From positions 46,079,282-46,143,281 of the forward strand of contig OZ018409.1 in assembly GCA_963969595.1 (NCBI GenBank): a stretch of DNA of 64,000 nt. Direction: 5' to 3'. Below, piece by piece: positions 1 to 12,894 of the stretch. A program made the position numbers and the translations under genes. The notes under the pieces were generated by a model. That model was not told where the DNA came from. It did not search any database and saw nothing but the letters and a program-made list of their open reading frames with translations. This DNA comes from Neckera pumila (Eukaryota > Streptophyta > Bryopsida > Hypnales > Neckeraceae). Each line of letters starts with the position of its first letter. Position 1 is the stretch's first letter.

Positions 1-740
1 GTGTACACAATGACGTCACTCCATTCCTTTTGTTTTGTGTCAGTCACATGCCATTGTGGCTGAAAATCTCATTTGTTTATGATTGATGATTTTACACCAA
101 GTGCATGGCCAGAATGAGACATGATCACAATAGAAAAGTGACCACACACTATGTCTTTCTAACTTAATCTGAAATCCTTTAAGATCAACATTGCATTGAC
201 CTTTGTACAGTTATCGAATGGAAACGTAAAGGCATTCTTATTGTTTATTAGGGTTTTCCACGCGACTTGGTCGATCTGGAGGAGTTGAATTCACTCTCAT
301 CTTTGGTCTGCTAAAGGTAATCCCCTTGAATTGCAAGAGCGGATGATATCTGATACCAGCATTCTTATCTTCCTTGGATCTCCTCTCTCTTAGAGATAAC
401 TTCTAAGCATAGAATTAAAATATGTTGTTCCTAAGATCAAAATGCTCAATCCTCTTATATTGGCACGTGAGTGGATATTGTTGTGATTTTTTTTTCCTAT
501 GCTAGTAGTAGGTTAGTGCAATCCGGGCATGTCTCAGTGAAAGTTCACAGTGCGAAATTTGCGAATCCCGCTCTATAACCAAGTGTCTGTTTCATGCTAT
601 ACCTGTAAAGAAGAAGTCATGGTGCTTTATCGGTTTCGTCATTGAAGTTTTGTGCTGAGTGTTGAGAGCACAGAATTAACTAGTCATGAATCTGACATCC
701 TTTTGTCAGGTTAAGGGCGTCTTTTTCATGTAATTGAAGG
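1..740. other. 5' flank of the methyltransferase gene
   Basis: No coding exon was recognised here. The stretch is moderately AT-rich and ends just upstream of the start codon at 741. It probably holds the promoter and 5' untranslated region of the plus-strand gene. A 5' UTR intron is possible but cannot be shown from sequence alone. Confidence 0.5.
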
Positions 741-3460
741 ATGACGCTTAAAGGAAAAGGCGTGCCACAAGCGTATGGAGATGAAACCTACTGGGATACC
801 AGATACAGCCAAGATGTGGGCTCATTCGATTGGTACCAGCGGTATGCTGGAATAGCTCCTCTTATCAATATGTATCTTCCTAAGGAAGGCAACCTATTGA
901 TGGTTGGCTGTGGGAATGCAGGTCTGCTTGATCATTCCATTCCATTCCATTTATTTGTCCACCTCCCCAATACCATGTTGCATGTTTAACGGAATACTGG
1001 GATCGCTCTAGCCCAGGCTTTACCTTGTGTTTAGATCTAATAATCCGGAGGTTGAAGTGTTGCCGGTTAGGGTAACTTAGCTATTCATGTTTTTTGGCTG
1101 GCTTTAGATGCGGGTTTCTCTTTGAAGGTTCTCAAAGGCAGGTGCTAGCTTTGGGTTTGTGGGGCCAGTCATATCGGAGGACATGGTTAACGACGGCTAC
1201 CAAACTATTATGAATATCGATATCTCTCAAATTGTTATTGACGCCATGATAGAGAAGTACAAGGAAATGCTACAGCTTCAATGTAATTTCATTTCTCCTT
1301 TTTTGATTTCTGCTTCTTTTGGTGTTACTTTATGCACTTCAATACATGGTCTTGTTCAGCGGTTATCACAAATAACATGGAATTTCAAGGCTTCTCATGC
1401 CTGAGTGACATTGTCGTGATTGATTCCCGAATCCAGATTCTTGATTGTCTTCATTTGATAAGGTTAGTTCAGTTTGGTACAAGCTTTTATATGTTACAAA
1501 TATTTTTATTGTTTTCTGTGTCCTTAGATCAAAGGATGGATGTTCGATCGCTGGCTTTTAAAGAAGGGGAATTTGATTCTGTCCTAGATAAAGGTGCTTA
1601 CTATCCAGTCTCTCTGATATATACTTATCCTTGACTTTATTGTTGGGTTGAAGCATTTGGATGAGTTATTATCACGCTAGTAACTTTAGAAATTCATAAT
1701 ACTGTTAACCGTTGGTTTGACACTATTTTCTTGGCAATGTGGGCAGGCATGCTCGATTCGTTGATGGTAACCATTTTTTTTCTCTCCTTTATCATCTTTT
1801 CTAATTAACGTGGATCAAAACTCTTGTCTAAGAGTATATGCATTCCTCTGTGGATCTTGTGCAATTGTTGGTCTCATTTTATTGCTATTTAATTTGCTAT
1901 GTAGATTTTTTTCCATCCGCCCTTGTTGCCAATCTTGTGTACCAAGTTTATTGTGGATGCATGGTTACAGTGCGGAGCTGATGCACCAACAAGTGCTGCA
2001 TCCATGATCAAGGAGGTTTGCAGGTTCTCACTCTAGTCCAGGACTCCTGTTAAGAATTTTCCATGTTCATGGATGAGACAAATGCGCATGTTTCTCTTGA
2101 TTTTCTGTCCCGCCATGCATGGTGAAAATTCTACTCGTGTCATATATTTCAGCGCAGAATTTGTTTTTTTATTTGTCAAATACTTTTTCAAACTTACGTA
2201 TTCTTATATGTAGTACTTGTGGAATATTGATGTTTGGATGCAGAGTTTTGAAGCCAGGAGGTGTTTACATGCTTGTGAGTGTTTTTGCACTATGTTGCAT
2301 TGTTCAGTCCTGCCTATAATATGTTCATACTCTATTTGATCAGAGACTTGCTAATGGAAGTAGTGTCGAATCTGTGTTTTTGTATGTAATTAAACTCTTG
2401 TACTTGATTATTTTAATTATTTACTTGATTAAACAGATTACGTATGGTGATCCTCGGGTGAGGATGCCCCATTTGAAATCAGAGGGAATTCCTTGGCAGA
2501 TAAAGCTACATGTTATACGTATGTTGTTTTCACTCCCTTCGTTGTAATTGGATTTGTGATGAATGAGATGAAAAGAGAAGCAACAAATTCTAACAGTGGA
2601 CTGATATTTGGTAAAGGTGCTCAATGATGACATGCACCTTAATGTGACACCCTGAAGACTTGTGCAAGAATTTCAAAATTGAACACCACCTTAACATCAA
2701 TACTAGTGTTGGTTTTAGTCCACTTGTCAACAAAACTATGAACCCTTATATCTTTTGCATACAGTGTCTAAACAAGGTTGAACCCTGATAAATATTGCAT
2801 ACAGTATCCAAATAAGGTCTACTTTGGCGCATTGGACCCCTTGCAAGGGATTGCTTTTTCTCTTGGTTAATAAATTCATGATTGGTACTTCAATGCAGCA
2901 AGACCTGGCTCCAGGAGGGCGCAAGAGTGCAGCTCCCGACCTATAACTGAACCTATACCATTTCAGGAGGACGGCATCACATTAGGATCGACTTTCAATC
3001 TTGAAGATCCCGATTTACATTATGTATATGTATGCATTAAGGTAAGGGTTGTAGCTTTTAAACATTCAACGGCATTTAACACTTGAACGAAATGTTCTCT
3101 AACCCAAAGGTTTTCTCCCCTTAAGAGGGTGGAATATCTTTCAACCACATTCTTTGGGAGGGATTTTAGTTCCTTCAGGACCTCGCAAGAACTGGTTTAT
3201 AATGTTATGAATACCTGCAAGGCAGCAGCATCCCATCGGTCCTGCAGAATGCCATGAGAGCTTCAATCAATCAAATTCTAGCCAACAAGGGGGAGCTGGC
3301 TGAAATGATATGTGGAACTGAATCAGAAATTGAACGACGGAGGTTTTAAAATCGGTAAACTTGCTTCTTTACGTTACAGGAAGGTGTCAGTACAGCCCCG
3401 CCTCCTGAGAAGAAACCACCAGAAAAGAAAATGTCGAAGAGGATATCACACAAGAAATAA
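741..3460 (+). CDS. SAM-dependent methyltransferase, EEF1AKMT4/METTL13-like
   Basis: Nine exons splice in phase to a 256-residue protein: 741-921, 1169-1282, 1528-1593, 1747-1766, 1971-2023, 2244-2274, 2437-2518, 2899-3041 and 3380-3460 (stop 3458-3460). All introns are GT-AG, and exons 4 and 6 are only 20 and 31 nt. The start has the family-typical N-terminus with Y-W-D-x-R-Y and F-D-W-Y. Motif I reads MVGCGNA and is followed by VNDGYQTIMNIDIS, MDVRSLAF, FDSVLDKGMLDSLM and RVLKPGGVYML, the usual class I methyltransferase order. The C-terminus is Lys-rich (EKKMSKRISHKK). Length matches human EEF1AKMT4 (255 residues). In that family the enzyme methylates a lysine of elongation factor eEF1A in the cytosol; the substrate here is inferred, not shown. 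No break is seen. It is the only plus-strand gene in the window. Confidence 0.92.
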
Positions 3461-4322
3461 TTTGTGGGTTGCCTCAGTGGTGAGCACAACCTCTGTCTAT
3501 AAGCAAGAATGTCTCACTGAAGTCTACTGAGTTCTATAATTGAGAAATTTCACGCAGCATTCAGGATATTCATCAATTTCTTCTAATAGTAGGGGTAAAT
3601 AAAATCTATCAACACAGAAAAGTCGTCTCTAGAGAAGAAATTACTTGTGTAATGTCTCGGCGGTAAGTGCTAGCTCTGATTTAAAGTTAATGGTTTTTCA
3701 TTGGACTTTGGTATTATTTTAGTCTCAAGAAGTGAACGGCAATTTCGTTACATATGCGGATATTCACGACATTGGCGAACATTGGCACACTAAATTGACT
3801 AACAATAAGAAAATGTGTTGGTTTTACTTGACAGGGGTAATAATTAAAATTATGATGGAGACATACGACTTACAATTCAATTCATCTGAGTTCCAATTCA
3901 GAGGACACGCATCACCTTTGGAAATTGTAGCAGCTGGCTGTGAGGTAGCAATTGTATCTTTGGCAATTAAATTTTTTGTGTACGCACTGGAAGTGTCCAG
4001 CAACTACACTCTGGGATCACACTTCGGAAGTCATGCCGCAAATGCTCGGAGTGACTTGATACTTTGTCAAGTGGGTCGAAGTAGTCAAGTTGAGCAGTTT
4101 CGGTAAGATGGTGTGCATTGCTGAACATTGATTTATCTAGAAACTACTACGGTACCACTTTCTTGGGGGTGCTGTTGAGAATGAAATCTGGAGTTAGAGC
4201 ATTGCTAAGGAAATTTGGAAGAGAATAAATCATTGGTTGTCATGCAGTTGTTGTCATTAGAGGTCTTCAAAAATTTGGAAGCAGGTGATAACTTATCTAG
4301 TGTGCGACCAGAAGTTCCAGAG
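3461..4322. other. 3' flank of the methyltransferase gene
   Basis: This covers the probable 3' UTR and the spacer up to a TTAA-bounded transposon. Apart from the exon-like open stretch at 3721-4102, described separately, nothing was recognised. Confidence 0.5.
3721..4102 (+). other. Unassigned exon-like open stretch
   Basis: An open frame of about 125 residues (ATG at 3732, stop at 4106) sits between an acceptor-like TATTATTTTAG and a donor-like CG|GTAAGA, so it looks like one internal exon. The translation has hydrophobic runs (CWFYLTGVIIKIMM and AIVSLAIKFFVYAL) suggesting membrane segments. I do not recognise it. There is a faint local likeness to the emopamil-binding/sterol isomerase pattern (M-C-W-x3-T-G, then E-x-Y, then V-Y-A), too weak to use as a name. 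It may be a gene relic or chance. Confidence 0.2.
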
Positions 4323-5261
4323 TTAACCCCTAAATGTATTTCACCAAAAGCGCTCCAAAACTGCCATTTCTAAAACAAGTACCAAATTTTAGAACAAAAT
4401 CTTTTTTAGACACATGTAACCGTAAGATCTTGTAGTGCACTGGTTAAAAAAGATGTGGAAAAAATTTCAGAATTTTCCACCGAGCAGATTGCAAGATATT
4501 AGTGTTTGAATTTAGAAAATTTAGAAAATTTAGAAAATCCTTTTTTTGTCCCTGCGAAAATCCGGGCAGCTGCAATTCACAAGGTCACATTTGTTTAAAA
4601 AATGTCTAAAATGGTGGTTATTCTTTGGATTCATTTTTGAAGTCAAGTTGGCTATATGCTTGAAAATTTTAAGATCATTTGGATTTGTACAACATATAGG
4701 AAAAAAAGAGTAAGTAGAAAGAAGTAGAGAATGATTCAAAACACAAAATTGTTAAGAATTGAATTAAAGAATTGAAAAATGTCAATCCCAATGGTTGTAA
4801 TGTTGTAATAAACAATTTACACCCAGCTTTCTTATTTTTTTTCAAAATATTGAAAATTGAATTAAATAAAGGACTTCAAAGTTTATATTAGAGTAGAGAT
4901 TCCATAACTACCCGCAAACTCAAACTCTTCATAATTTTCATCTCATTAACCAAAATGGAATGATTCAAAGCTTTCCATGTATATGTAAATCTAAAGAACC
5001 AATTTCAAATTTTTATTTTTTAAATAAGTGACTTTTAAAGAACTTTTTGAGCTGCCCGCTAAGTATTGAAAATCATATATCATACAATAACTTTTTAACC
5101 ATGTAGTCAAAAGTTATGAAAATTGTTGAGCTTTAAAGCTACTCCTTGGAAAAATGTTGTGTGAAAATTTCAAAGAAAAAAAATAAAAACTCCATTCATA
5201 GTGAGCTGCCCAAAATTGCTATGTTGCCAAAAAATGGTGTTTGGGTGTTTATAGGGATTAA
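4323..5261. mobile_element. TTAA-bounded non-autonomous element, copy A (~0.94 kb)
   Basis: The left end reads TTAACCCCTAAA and the right end ATAGGGATTAA, so both edges carry TTAA and inverted termini, the right one degraded. The interior aligns by eye with the copies starting at 8887 and 34637, sharing a stretch like GATCTTGTAGT near the left end and AAAATGTTGTGTGAAAATTT near the right. No transposase frame is present. The TTAA site plus CCC terminus fits a piggyBac-type miniature element. Confidence 0.75.
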
Positions 5262-7975
5262 ACAAGTGGGATTGGGACACTCTGCTTTTCAAGGCCCAAC
5301 CATATTGGTCTTTGAGACTAGCTGACAGCTCAAGCTCAAGCATTTCTCCAAATGGCTAAAGTAGCCGCACCCACAGTCCGTTTTGAGTCATTATATCTAG
5401 GCCTTGGATGGCATTAGAGAAATTTTCAAGCCTTCGGAGGCAACCCTCCGAAGGACCCTGAAATAGTGTTTTTCAAGGTTGAAAATTTGTTTTTTTTATT
5501 TGTTTCTGCTTAGCAGAAACTGCAGTGACAGGGGCACAGAAACCCAGATTTTTGAGTAAAAAATTAATAATAATTTATTTATTTATTTATTTATTTTTTA
5601 AACTTTAAAAAATGTTTCAAGAAAAAAAAAAAAAAATACGAAATTTGACTGTTTCGGGGAGCAGTCAACCAAGCTGACTGCTCCTCAAGGAACTTTTTGA
5701 GATTGACAGGCCAAGCTTGAAATAGCTTGGAATATCAATCTGCAGCAGCCCCCTGAAGGGCTGCTTTTTTCTCTAATGGCTACTTCAAATTCTCAAGAGC
5801 AACTAATGTAAGTAGTGAGGGTTTAAATATTTTGTGCTTTACCAGTGTCTTGTTTAAGGGCAGTCAATTGACATGTGCAAGTAAGTCTTTGATCAACTTT
5901 GAAAATTCTCAAAATATTACCCTGATGTTGAAAAAGTACAACATTACTTGAGTTGGATCTCTCGTGAGGTTGCTCATAACTTCATAGAAACAAAAATTGG
6001 AATTCCACCACATGAGATTGAAGGACTGGAAAAAGTGGAGCTTTGGGTGGGACAACTTTATTCCATTAATATTAGCCAAGTTCATCAATGCTTGCTAACT
6101 CTTGCTAACTCAATTGGAGAATTGAGCCAAATTCATAAAAAAAACACTTGCAAACAATGTGCAAATTCTATCTTTGTTTCCATAGTTTCTATAAATGAAT
6201 TTTAACTTGTACTAGATGTTACTTAGTTAAGTTCTTAGGTAGATTGCAAGAAATATATATTTAGTATCCTATTTCTCTCCCCATCTCCCATGAAGGGTGG
6301 TCTATTAGCCATAACTTTTGTATTATAACTCCAAAGGATTAAAGATTCACAACTAAGAAACATAGAACTACTTTACATAATGCATAAAAAATTTACATTT
6401 TCCAAAAATACTTTGTTGTTTACATGCAACTTTGATTGAATGTCTATTTTTGTTGTTTCAAATGCATACTCTATCACCATCTCCCACCCAAAGATTGGAG
6501 GAAAAAAATGGGGATTTGAAATTGTCTACAAAGATAAAGATACAACACCAAATTTGTGCTTCTAATTTAGTTGAGACAATGAGTGCAAAATATGTTGCAA
6601 TAATATACATTATAAAATTTGAACTATGTACTAATCCTACATAATGGCATAATAGGCTCAATTAAATTAGATCAATGTACATTAGCTAAGGTGGCTTACT
6701 TCATACGTAGTATTAAATAAAAAAAATTTAAATATAGAATTTCTATCATGCACATTTGTTCAAAGTCTCTTCTTTTTTTTATTAATAAAGGGACTTTTTT
6801 TTTCTTTAGATGTAATTGATTGACCAATAGTTTTTTTATTTTTTTAAATTTTCATTTTTTAAGAATACAAACATCAATATTTCTATTTTTGTATTTTTCA
6901 TTCTTATTTTGTACATAACTTTTGGGAAAACTTCTTAGGCCTAAATTTTGGAAATGCATTAGTTAGAGCATTGAATAAATTTTACATTTTTACTTTTTCT
7001 CTTAGAATTTCAAAAGCTCCTACTACTATTCTATATGGCACAAAATCAACAGGTATTTCTGGAGTTAGTATTTTGTACATCCGTGTGGACCGAATATCTT
7101 TGGTATGAAAAAACTTTGGTTTCTTTGTTTGATATAAGGTTCTTAAAGGGTTTTTTAGGTACCTTGTCCACTTCTTTCAATAAAAAATACGTCTGTTTTT
7201 AGATAGGGACATCCAAATTGCTAGAGATAATAGTGTCATATGATCAAAAATATTCAATTGGTGTACATCTACCAAAAAACTTTGATCCTTTATAACTTGT
7301 GCAAAGAGTATATTAAAATAGTTAATTTTGTTAAACTGATGGAATTCCAATATTTTGGCATTTTTATAGCACACTCTAAAACATAAATCTATACTTGTCC
7401 TAGCTAGCTTTTTAAACCTTTATGTACATATATGTCACAGTTTTTGGAGCTAGAATCGAGCCACTTTTACAAAATTGACATTTAAACAACAAAATTTATT
7501 TTCATTTTCCACCTATGATATATAGAAACAAGTTTATGTGATTTTGGGGGTGAGTCTTGGATGTCTTTGCTTTTTAAGTTCATTAATTACTTAAGTCAAG
7601 ATTCAACAATGCTTGCTCAACTAAGAGGTATGCAAGGAAAGGATCTAGAAGTCAAATATTCTCCTATATTATTGATTCATAATTAATTAATACTTCCAAG
7701 TACATCAAGATCATTTTCTTATTGACCATTGTAATGTGTTATTTCATCAACCTGTCACAACAAGAAATTGCGCTATAAGAAGTATAGCAGAACATTAATT
7801 TTGTTAATTTGTTGGAATTCCATAGAAATGACATCAGGCATGGATGCTCAAGAAAGGAAGAGAATGGAATGTGATTGAGGGAACTGAGAGGGAGTGGGGT
7901 GGGATTGAGATGGGGTTGGGACCTTAGCTTAGTAGTATACAATGTTGTGACTGAAATGCAATTTGTATATTAATT
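5262..7975. other. AT-rich intergenic tract
   Basis: Mostly low-complexity A/T sequence. It contains a probable inverted-repeat element at 5410-5782 and an open frame at 5948-6205 (85 residues, beginning MSWISREVAHNF) that I do not recognise and that has no convincing splice context. No gene can be supported here. Confidence 0.5.
5410..5782. mobile_element. Probable small TIR element (CATTAGAGAAA ends)
   Basis: The left edge GGCATTAGAGAAATTTTC is mirrored at the right by TTTTTTCTCTAATGGC, giving imperfect inverted ends around CATTAGAGAAA. A related end, GATTTTCTCTAATG, occurs near 18172-18185 with a degraded partner near 17867, suggesting a second copy. No clear target duplication was found and there is no coding capacity. 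Confidence 0.45.
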
Positions 7976-8890
7976 TTAACCCCTAAAGTCCCATTTTCCC
8001 TTTGGAGGACAAATGGGAGTACTTACGGGCTGAATTTTTGTCATGATTTTTTGAAACTTTTTTCGAAGATAGAAAAACTGCTAAGCTTTGTGGGAATATA
8101 ATTTGTTTTTCAATTGGTGCCCGGGAAAAAAGTTATGCCCAAATAAGCTCAAAACAGGGGATGAGAGGCTGCAAATAGTTTTTTGCAATTTTTTTTTTTT
8201 TTTTTTAAATATTTTCTTCTTATCAATTATATTTTTGTCTATTTGGAAAGCTTTGACTCATTTCATTTGGATTTTTTATGAGAAAGTTATGGACAATCTT
8301 GTTTTTCGGGCATTTAGAGCATCTTCCTGAATAAAATAACTTGTAGGATTCATTTCTGAATGCAATTTTAACAATTTTTCAAAAAGAAAAGTTCCAAAAG
8401 GTTTAGTTTTTTGGCTAGAACAATCTCACCATTGGAATTAGTGCATTTTCATTCCATATAAATGATATTAATATTTTAGATTTTTCCTTCTATCTCGTAC
8501 CTACTTCTACTTAACAATTTTTTTAGTAACAAAAATTAATTTTTTTTGGATTTTTTTTCCTAGATTCTCAAATCAATTTTCTACTATAAAGATTTAGAGC
8601 TCAAAACTTTGTAGCGCAAAACATTTAAGTTAAATGTTCAAAGTTACAAAATCTAGTCCCACAATGTGCTGAAAAATTTGTTTTTTTCACTTTAAATACA
8701 AATATCTTGCAATCTATGCGGTCAAAAATTCTGAAATTTTTTCCGCACATTGTCATACTAGTTAGGTGTAAGATCCTATGGTTAGATGTGCGTAAAAAAA
8801 CATTTTTCAAATTTTTTTACTCTTTGCTATAAAAATGGCAGATTTGGATGTTTTTTGGTAGAAAAAACGCCTTGGGCATTTAGGGGTTAA
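7976..8890. mobile_element. TTAA-bounded non-autonomous element, copy B (~0.91 kb)
   Basis: The element begins TTAACCCCTAAAGTCCC and ends GCATTTAGGGGTTAA. Its interior matches the copies at 20074 and, in reverse orientation, 44692. It abuts copy C exactly, sharing the TTAA at 8887-8890, so the junction is a palindrome (TAGGGGTTAACCCCTA). No open frame of note. Confidence 0.85.
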
Positions 8891-9740
8891 CCCCTAAAAG
8901 TTTTTTACTAGGTTTTCACCAAAAACGCCCCAAAACTGCCATTTTTAATACTAATGCCAAATTTAGAAAAAAAGCATTTTTGGGCACATGTAACTGTAGG
9001 ATCTTGTAGTAAACTTGCTTAAGAAGATGTGTAAAAAATTTCAGAATTTTACACCATGTGGATTGCAAGATCATAGCGTTTGAATTGACAAAAATCTTTT
9101 TTTTGTCCCTGCAAAAAAACGGGCAGCTGCCCTTCACAAGGTCACATTTGTATGAAAAAATGTCCAAAATGGTGGTTACTCTTTGGATTCATTTTCCTAG
9201 ACAAGTTGGATACATGCTTGAAAAAATTCAGATCATTTAGAATTGTACAACATATAGGAAAAAGATAGTAAGTAGGAAAAGGTAGAGAATGATTCAAAAC
9301 ACTAAATTGTTAAGAATTTATTTATGGAATTGAAAAATGCCAATCCCAACGGTTGTAATGTTGTAATAAACAATCTACACGCAATATTTTTATTTTTTTT
9401 CAAAAATATTGAAAATTGAGTGAAATAAAGGACTTCAAAGTTTATTTTAGAGTTGAGATTTCATAATTACTGTCAAACTAGGAATCTTCATAACTTTTGA
9501 CTCATAGATCCAAATGGAATGATTCAAAGCTTCCCGCCTACATATAAATCTGAAGAACCAGTTTCAAATTTTTATTTTTAAAAGAAGTGGTTTTAAAGAA
9601 GTTTTTTTTGCTATCCAGATTGCCTGCCGAGCAATGAAAATGACATATCATGCAATAACTTTTTAATCATGTAGTCAAAAGTTATGAAAATTGTTGGGCC
9701 GTAATGCTACTCCTCGGAAAAATGTTGTGTGAAAATTTGA
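8887..9740. mobile_element. TTAA-bounded element, copy C, right end lost
   Basis: The left end is TTAACCCCTAAAAG, and the body follows copy A closely up to about 9740. There the similarity stops at a G-rich run (GTGGGGGTGGGGGTGGGGG), so the right terminus is missing. It is adjacent to copy B in the opposite orientation. Confidence 0.75.
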
Positions 9741-10189
9741 AAGTGGGGGTGGGGGTGGGGGCTAATTAATTGAGCAGGAAGTGTTCCTCTCTTTTCAGGG
9801 GATAGTCACTGATGAAGAAAAAGCCAACGTGATTTAAGCAATACTCAGACACCAATTTACATTGATAAATTTCTCACAGATACATCTACAGTGGACGGTA
9901 CATTGTGCACATTTTATTGGCACGCTGTAAAAACCGTGAGGGATGAATCATATGATAGAAGTCAGAGAAACTTACATTATAAACATACAGATATGAAGTC
10001 ATTACTGCCTGTCTGAAGGGTGACCAAGACAATCCTGCACTTGAGATTGCTTGTAATTGGAACCCAAATTGGGGCAAAATTGGTAGAAATTGTAATCGCT
10101 TTGAGAGCCTGACTGAGCTCTAGATTGGACAACTTTGATTCTCCATCCAATTAACAGCTGAGTTGGACACTCCACTAGAATTTCATTGA
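9741..10189. other. 3' flank of the X8-domain gene
   Basis: This is likely the 3' UTR and downstream spacer of the minus-strand gene ending at 10190. It starts with a G-run at 9742-9760 that marks the edge of the truncated transposon. Nothing else was recognised. Confidence 0.4.
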
Positions 10190-12894
10190 TTAATTCACCT
10201 GCCGTGTGAGGAGCTGCGTCATGAGCAGAACCGCCGCAGCAGACGCCAACAAATGCGAGAGCAATCCGGGTTCATAACGAGCGAGGGCTGCAGATCTCCC
10301 CGGGAGAGTATTATATCCAGGCGGAGGTGGTGTCATATTTCCATTACTGATTGTCGCATTTACTCTGCAAAGATACCCCACAGCCGTCAGCCACTCAGCC
10401 TGAGAAATAAAGTCATCAAATGTCAAGATATTAGATATATAGAACCAGTCCAGACTCCAGAGCCAGGCAGCCAGCTAGCTTGCACGTTTGAGACAGTTAT
10501 GGTATGAGATGTAACCATGCTCTCCATGTCCAATGCATGCTTGCCGATCATTTCTACAGAAATGGGCTCAATTGAGGTTACTAGTGTGGTGGCTGCGTGC
10601 GAAGGCTAGCTAGAAAACTTTCAGTAAGCGAATCTCGACTTGAGGCATGTATGAAGACAACTTGAGAACTCGACTACTTACTCCTTGGTTGAGCCTGTAA
10701 ATACACATGTTGCTGTACCTGTTGCCACAACAAACAAGAATTAATGCAGACCTCATCAGTCAGCGTCTGAAGCAAAAACAAAACTTCAGTTATAAAATAT
10801 TTACAAGCAGTTCGAGAGATTCCATTTCTCTTTGCTTTGTGCTACCGAACTACGTATCAGAGCAACAATAGACAGAAAAATACATGTGCACATTGCTTTA
10901 GAAGATTGAAGCTTGCTCATTCCTCCACTAGAATGAACAATGTTAAGTTCTCTTTTCCTTTGTCAAATTGCACTAACTGGTAAGTAGTCAGCACAAGCAT
11001 CAGCTCAAACATAAACACTAATATATATAGATACAGCGACAGCATCTTGGGCTTCTTTTCCCTGGCTGCTGCTTCTATTCAATAGAAGCATAGAATTTCC
11101 CTTGATATTTGGAATATTAGGAAGTATCGACATTAATATATATATGTGAAAAAGAAGCTCAATCGTTGCATTTGAGAATGGCATAAAATTAACAGGGAAA
11201 GGCCTTGGAGATGAAGTTTCTTTTCAAACACTGAAAACACAAACAGGGTCATCGTCTAGGGAATCAGTAGTGCATACCCCCTAAAAAATCAGCATTTATT
11301 AAGTGAGATGTTGTTTCAGCCTCTCGATCATTGAATTTGGTCCAAACAACAGGATCCCAGTTAATGTTGTTTGTTAGAAGAATAGAATGTAGTTTCAACA
11401 TGCACGTGAAGGCTGGTTGTTTACTTGCATCAGGGGGGAGAGGAGGAGGTGCACAGGGCTGGATCGACTTACTGGGATCCGTGTAGACTTGCGTGGCTGT
11501 ACCCTGAAAGTCGCAAGCATCGTTGGTGGCATTCTGGGTTTGGAAGTAGACGTTGAAGGCCCAGCTGGCATGCCACTGGACCGTGTCGGGCTGGAAGCAA
11601 TTGTTGCCACTTTGCACGGGGAAGCAATTCACTTGGCCACACACCCAATCTAGCGCCCCCTGCAACATGGCATCCGACAAATTGGACTTCGCCACGCACC
11701 ACACGGAGGCCGTGGTCAGAAGCCTGCTAGGCAAGACATGATGTGCGGGAGACGCGCTGGACACGCCAATTAGCTTCGGCTCCAATGTCACCATAGGAAC
11801 GACATTCGCATCCGCCACGCCTCCTCCCACCATTCCTACATGCAAGCACAGCAACGAAGTAAACAAATAAAACAGGCAACTCATACATATCGTATGTACA
11901 AACATTCCAAACCAACGGATGGACGGACAATCTAAAGGAAGTTTAAGTAATATTCAAGAATTTCAAACTAGCCATGGATATGTACTCAAGATTGCTTATG
12001 TTGGGGTTAAGTGCTTCAATCATCTCTAACTTGTGCAAACACACAACAGAAAAATACAACATTGAGATGGTAGTTAACGATTTCAACCTAGGAGGACATG
12101 GATATATACAACATTTTGATATACATATTTTTCTAAGAGTTGTTTCTTTCAACAATATTTATGTTGTTGGAACATGAGGTTTGCACCAGGCCACTCCAAT
12201 GCTGGGCTAGGCATAGTATGAGGGTATCTAGACTTCCCTAGAATTAAGATATCCTTATCCTACCCTAGGTTTTATCAAATTTGGAGTGGTCAAGATTTAA
12301 GATAACCTTGTTCCATACCTGACACAACACTGATATGATATGGATGTCCTAATGCAAGCATTCATGGGTAAGAATGTAAGATGCTTCAATTATTTGCTTC
12401 CTGGGGTTTGAATATGAGCAATTGAAATAGCAACAGTATGACCAGATCTTCCTAGACATCTTTTCAACTGGTAAGCTAGCCAGGCAACTACTGTTAGGTT
12501 CATCTGAAAAGAGAAGCCTGATCCCTACAATGGACAACTTGTCATACACTGTACCAGCAACTTAACTCTACAATACACTTCTTTGCACCATACTCTCATA
12601 CTCTGTATCTACGTCTTGAAAAATCGACCAAATGCCCACAAGACACAAACTGCATACAGTTTACCCACCCTATAGTGTGCAGTGCAGATTGCCGTGCCCA
12701 GCAGGGTCAGAGGATGCTGAACGGAGATAGGTTGCCTCGGGAACAATCTAAGGGAAACGAATTCAATGACAACGCTTTTGAATATCGACAACAGGGACCA
12801 AATATGTATAGAACCTTGTATAATTGTACTTACCTGCAAGGGCGAGTAAGAGAGCCACCACCACCCCAGAGCTCCACCACTGTTTCTCCGCCAT
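10190..12894 (-). CDS. X8 (CBM43) domain protein, GPI-anchor type
   Basis: Four exons join in phase to 219 residues: 12834-12894, 11425-11835, 10682-10694 (13 nt) and 10190-10364. The start at 12894 gives a signal peptide (MAEKQWWSSGVVVALLLALA). The X8 domain runs from about W66 (VWCVAKSNLSDAMLQGALDW) to C148 and keeps six cysteines (67, 86, 91, 100, 128, 148) and the D-F-x-G-T-A motif. A Pro-rich linker (APPPLPPDA, PPPPGY) and a hydrophobic tail (LLSHLLASAAAVLLM) suggest a GPI anchor. Known relatives (plasmodesmata callose-binding and X8-GPI proteins) bind beta-1,3-glucan in the wall; binding here is inferred. The microexon supplies the only frame found linking the domain to the anchor. Splicing exon 2 straight to exon 4 would hit a stop after a few codons. 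Confidence 0.87.
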
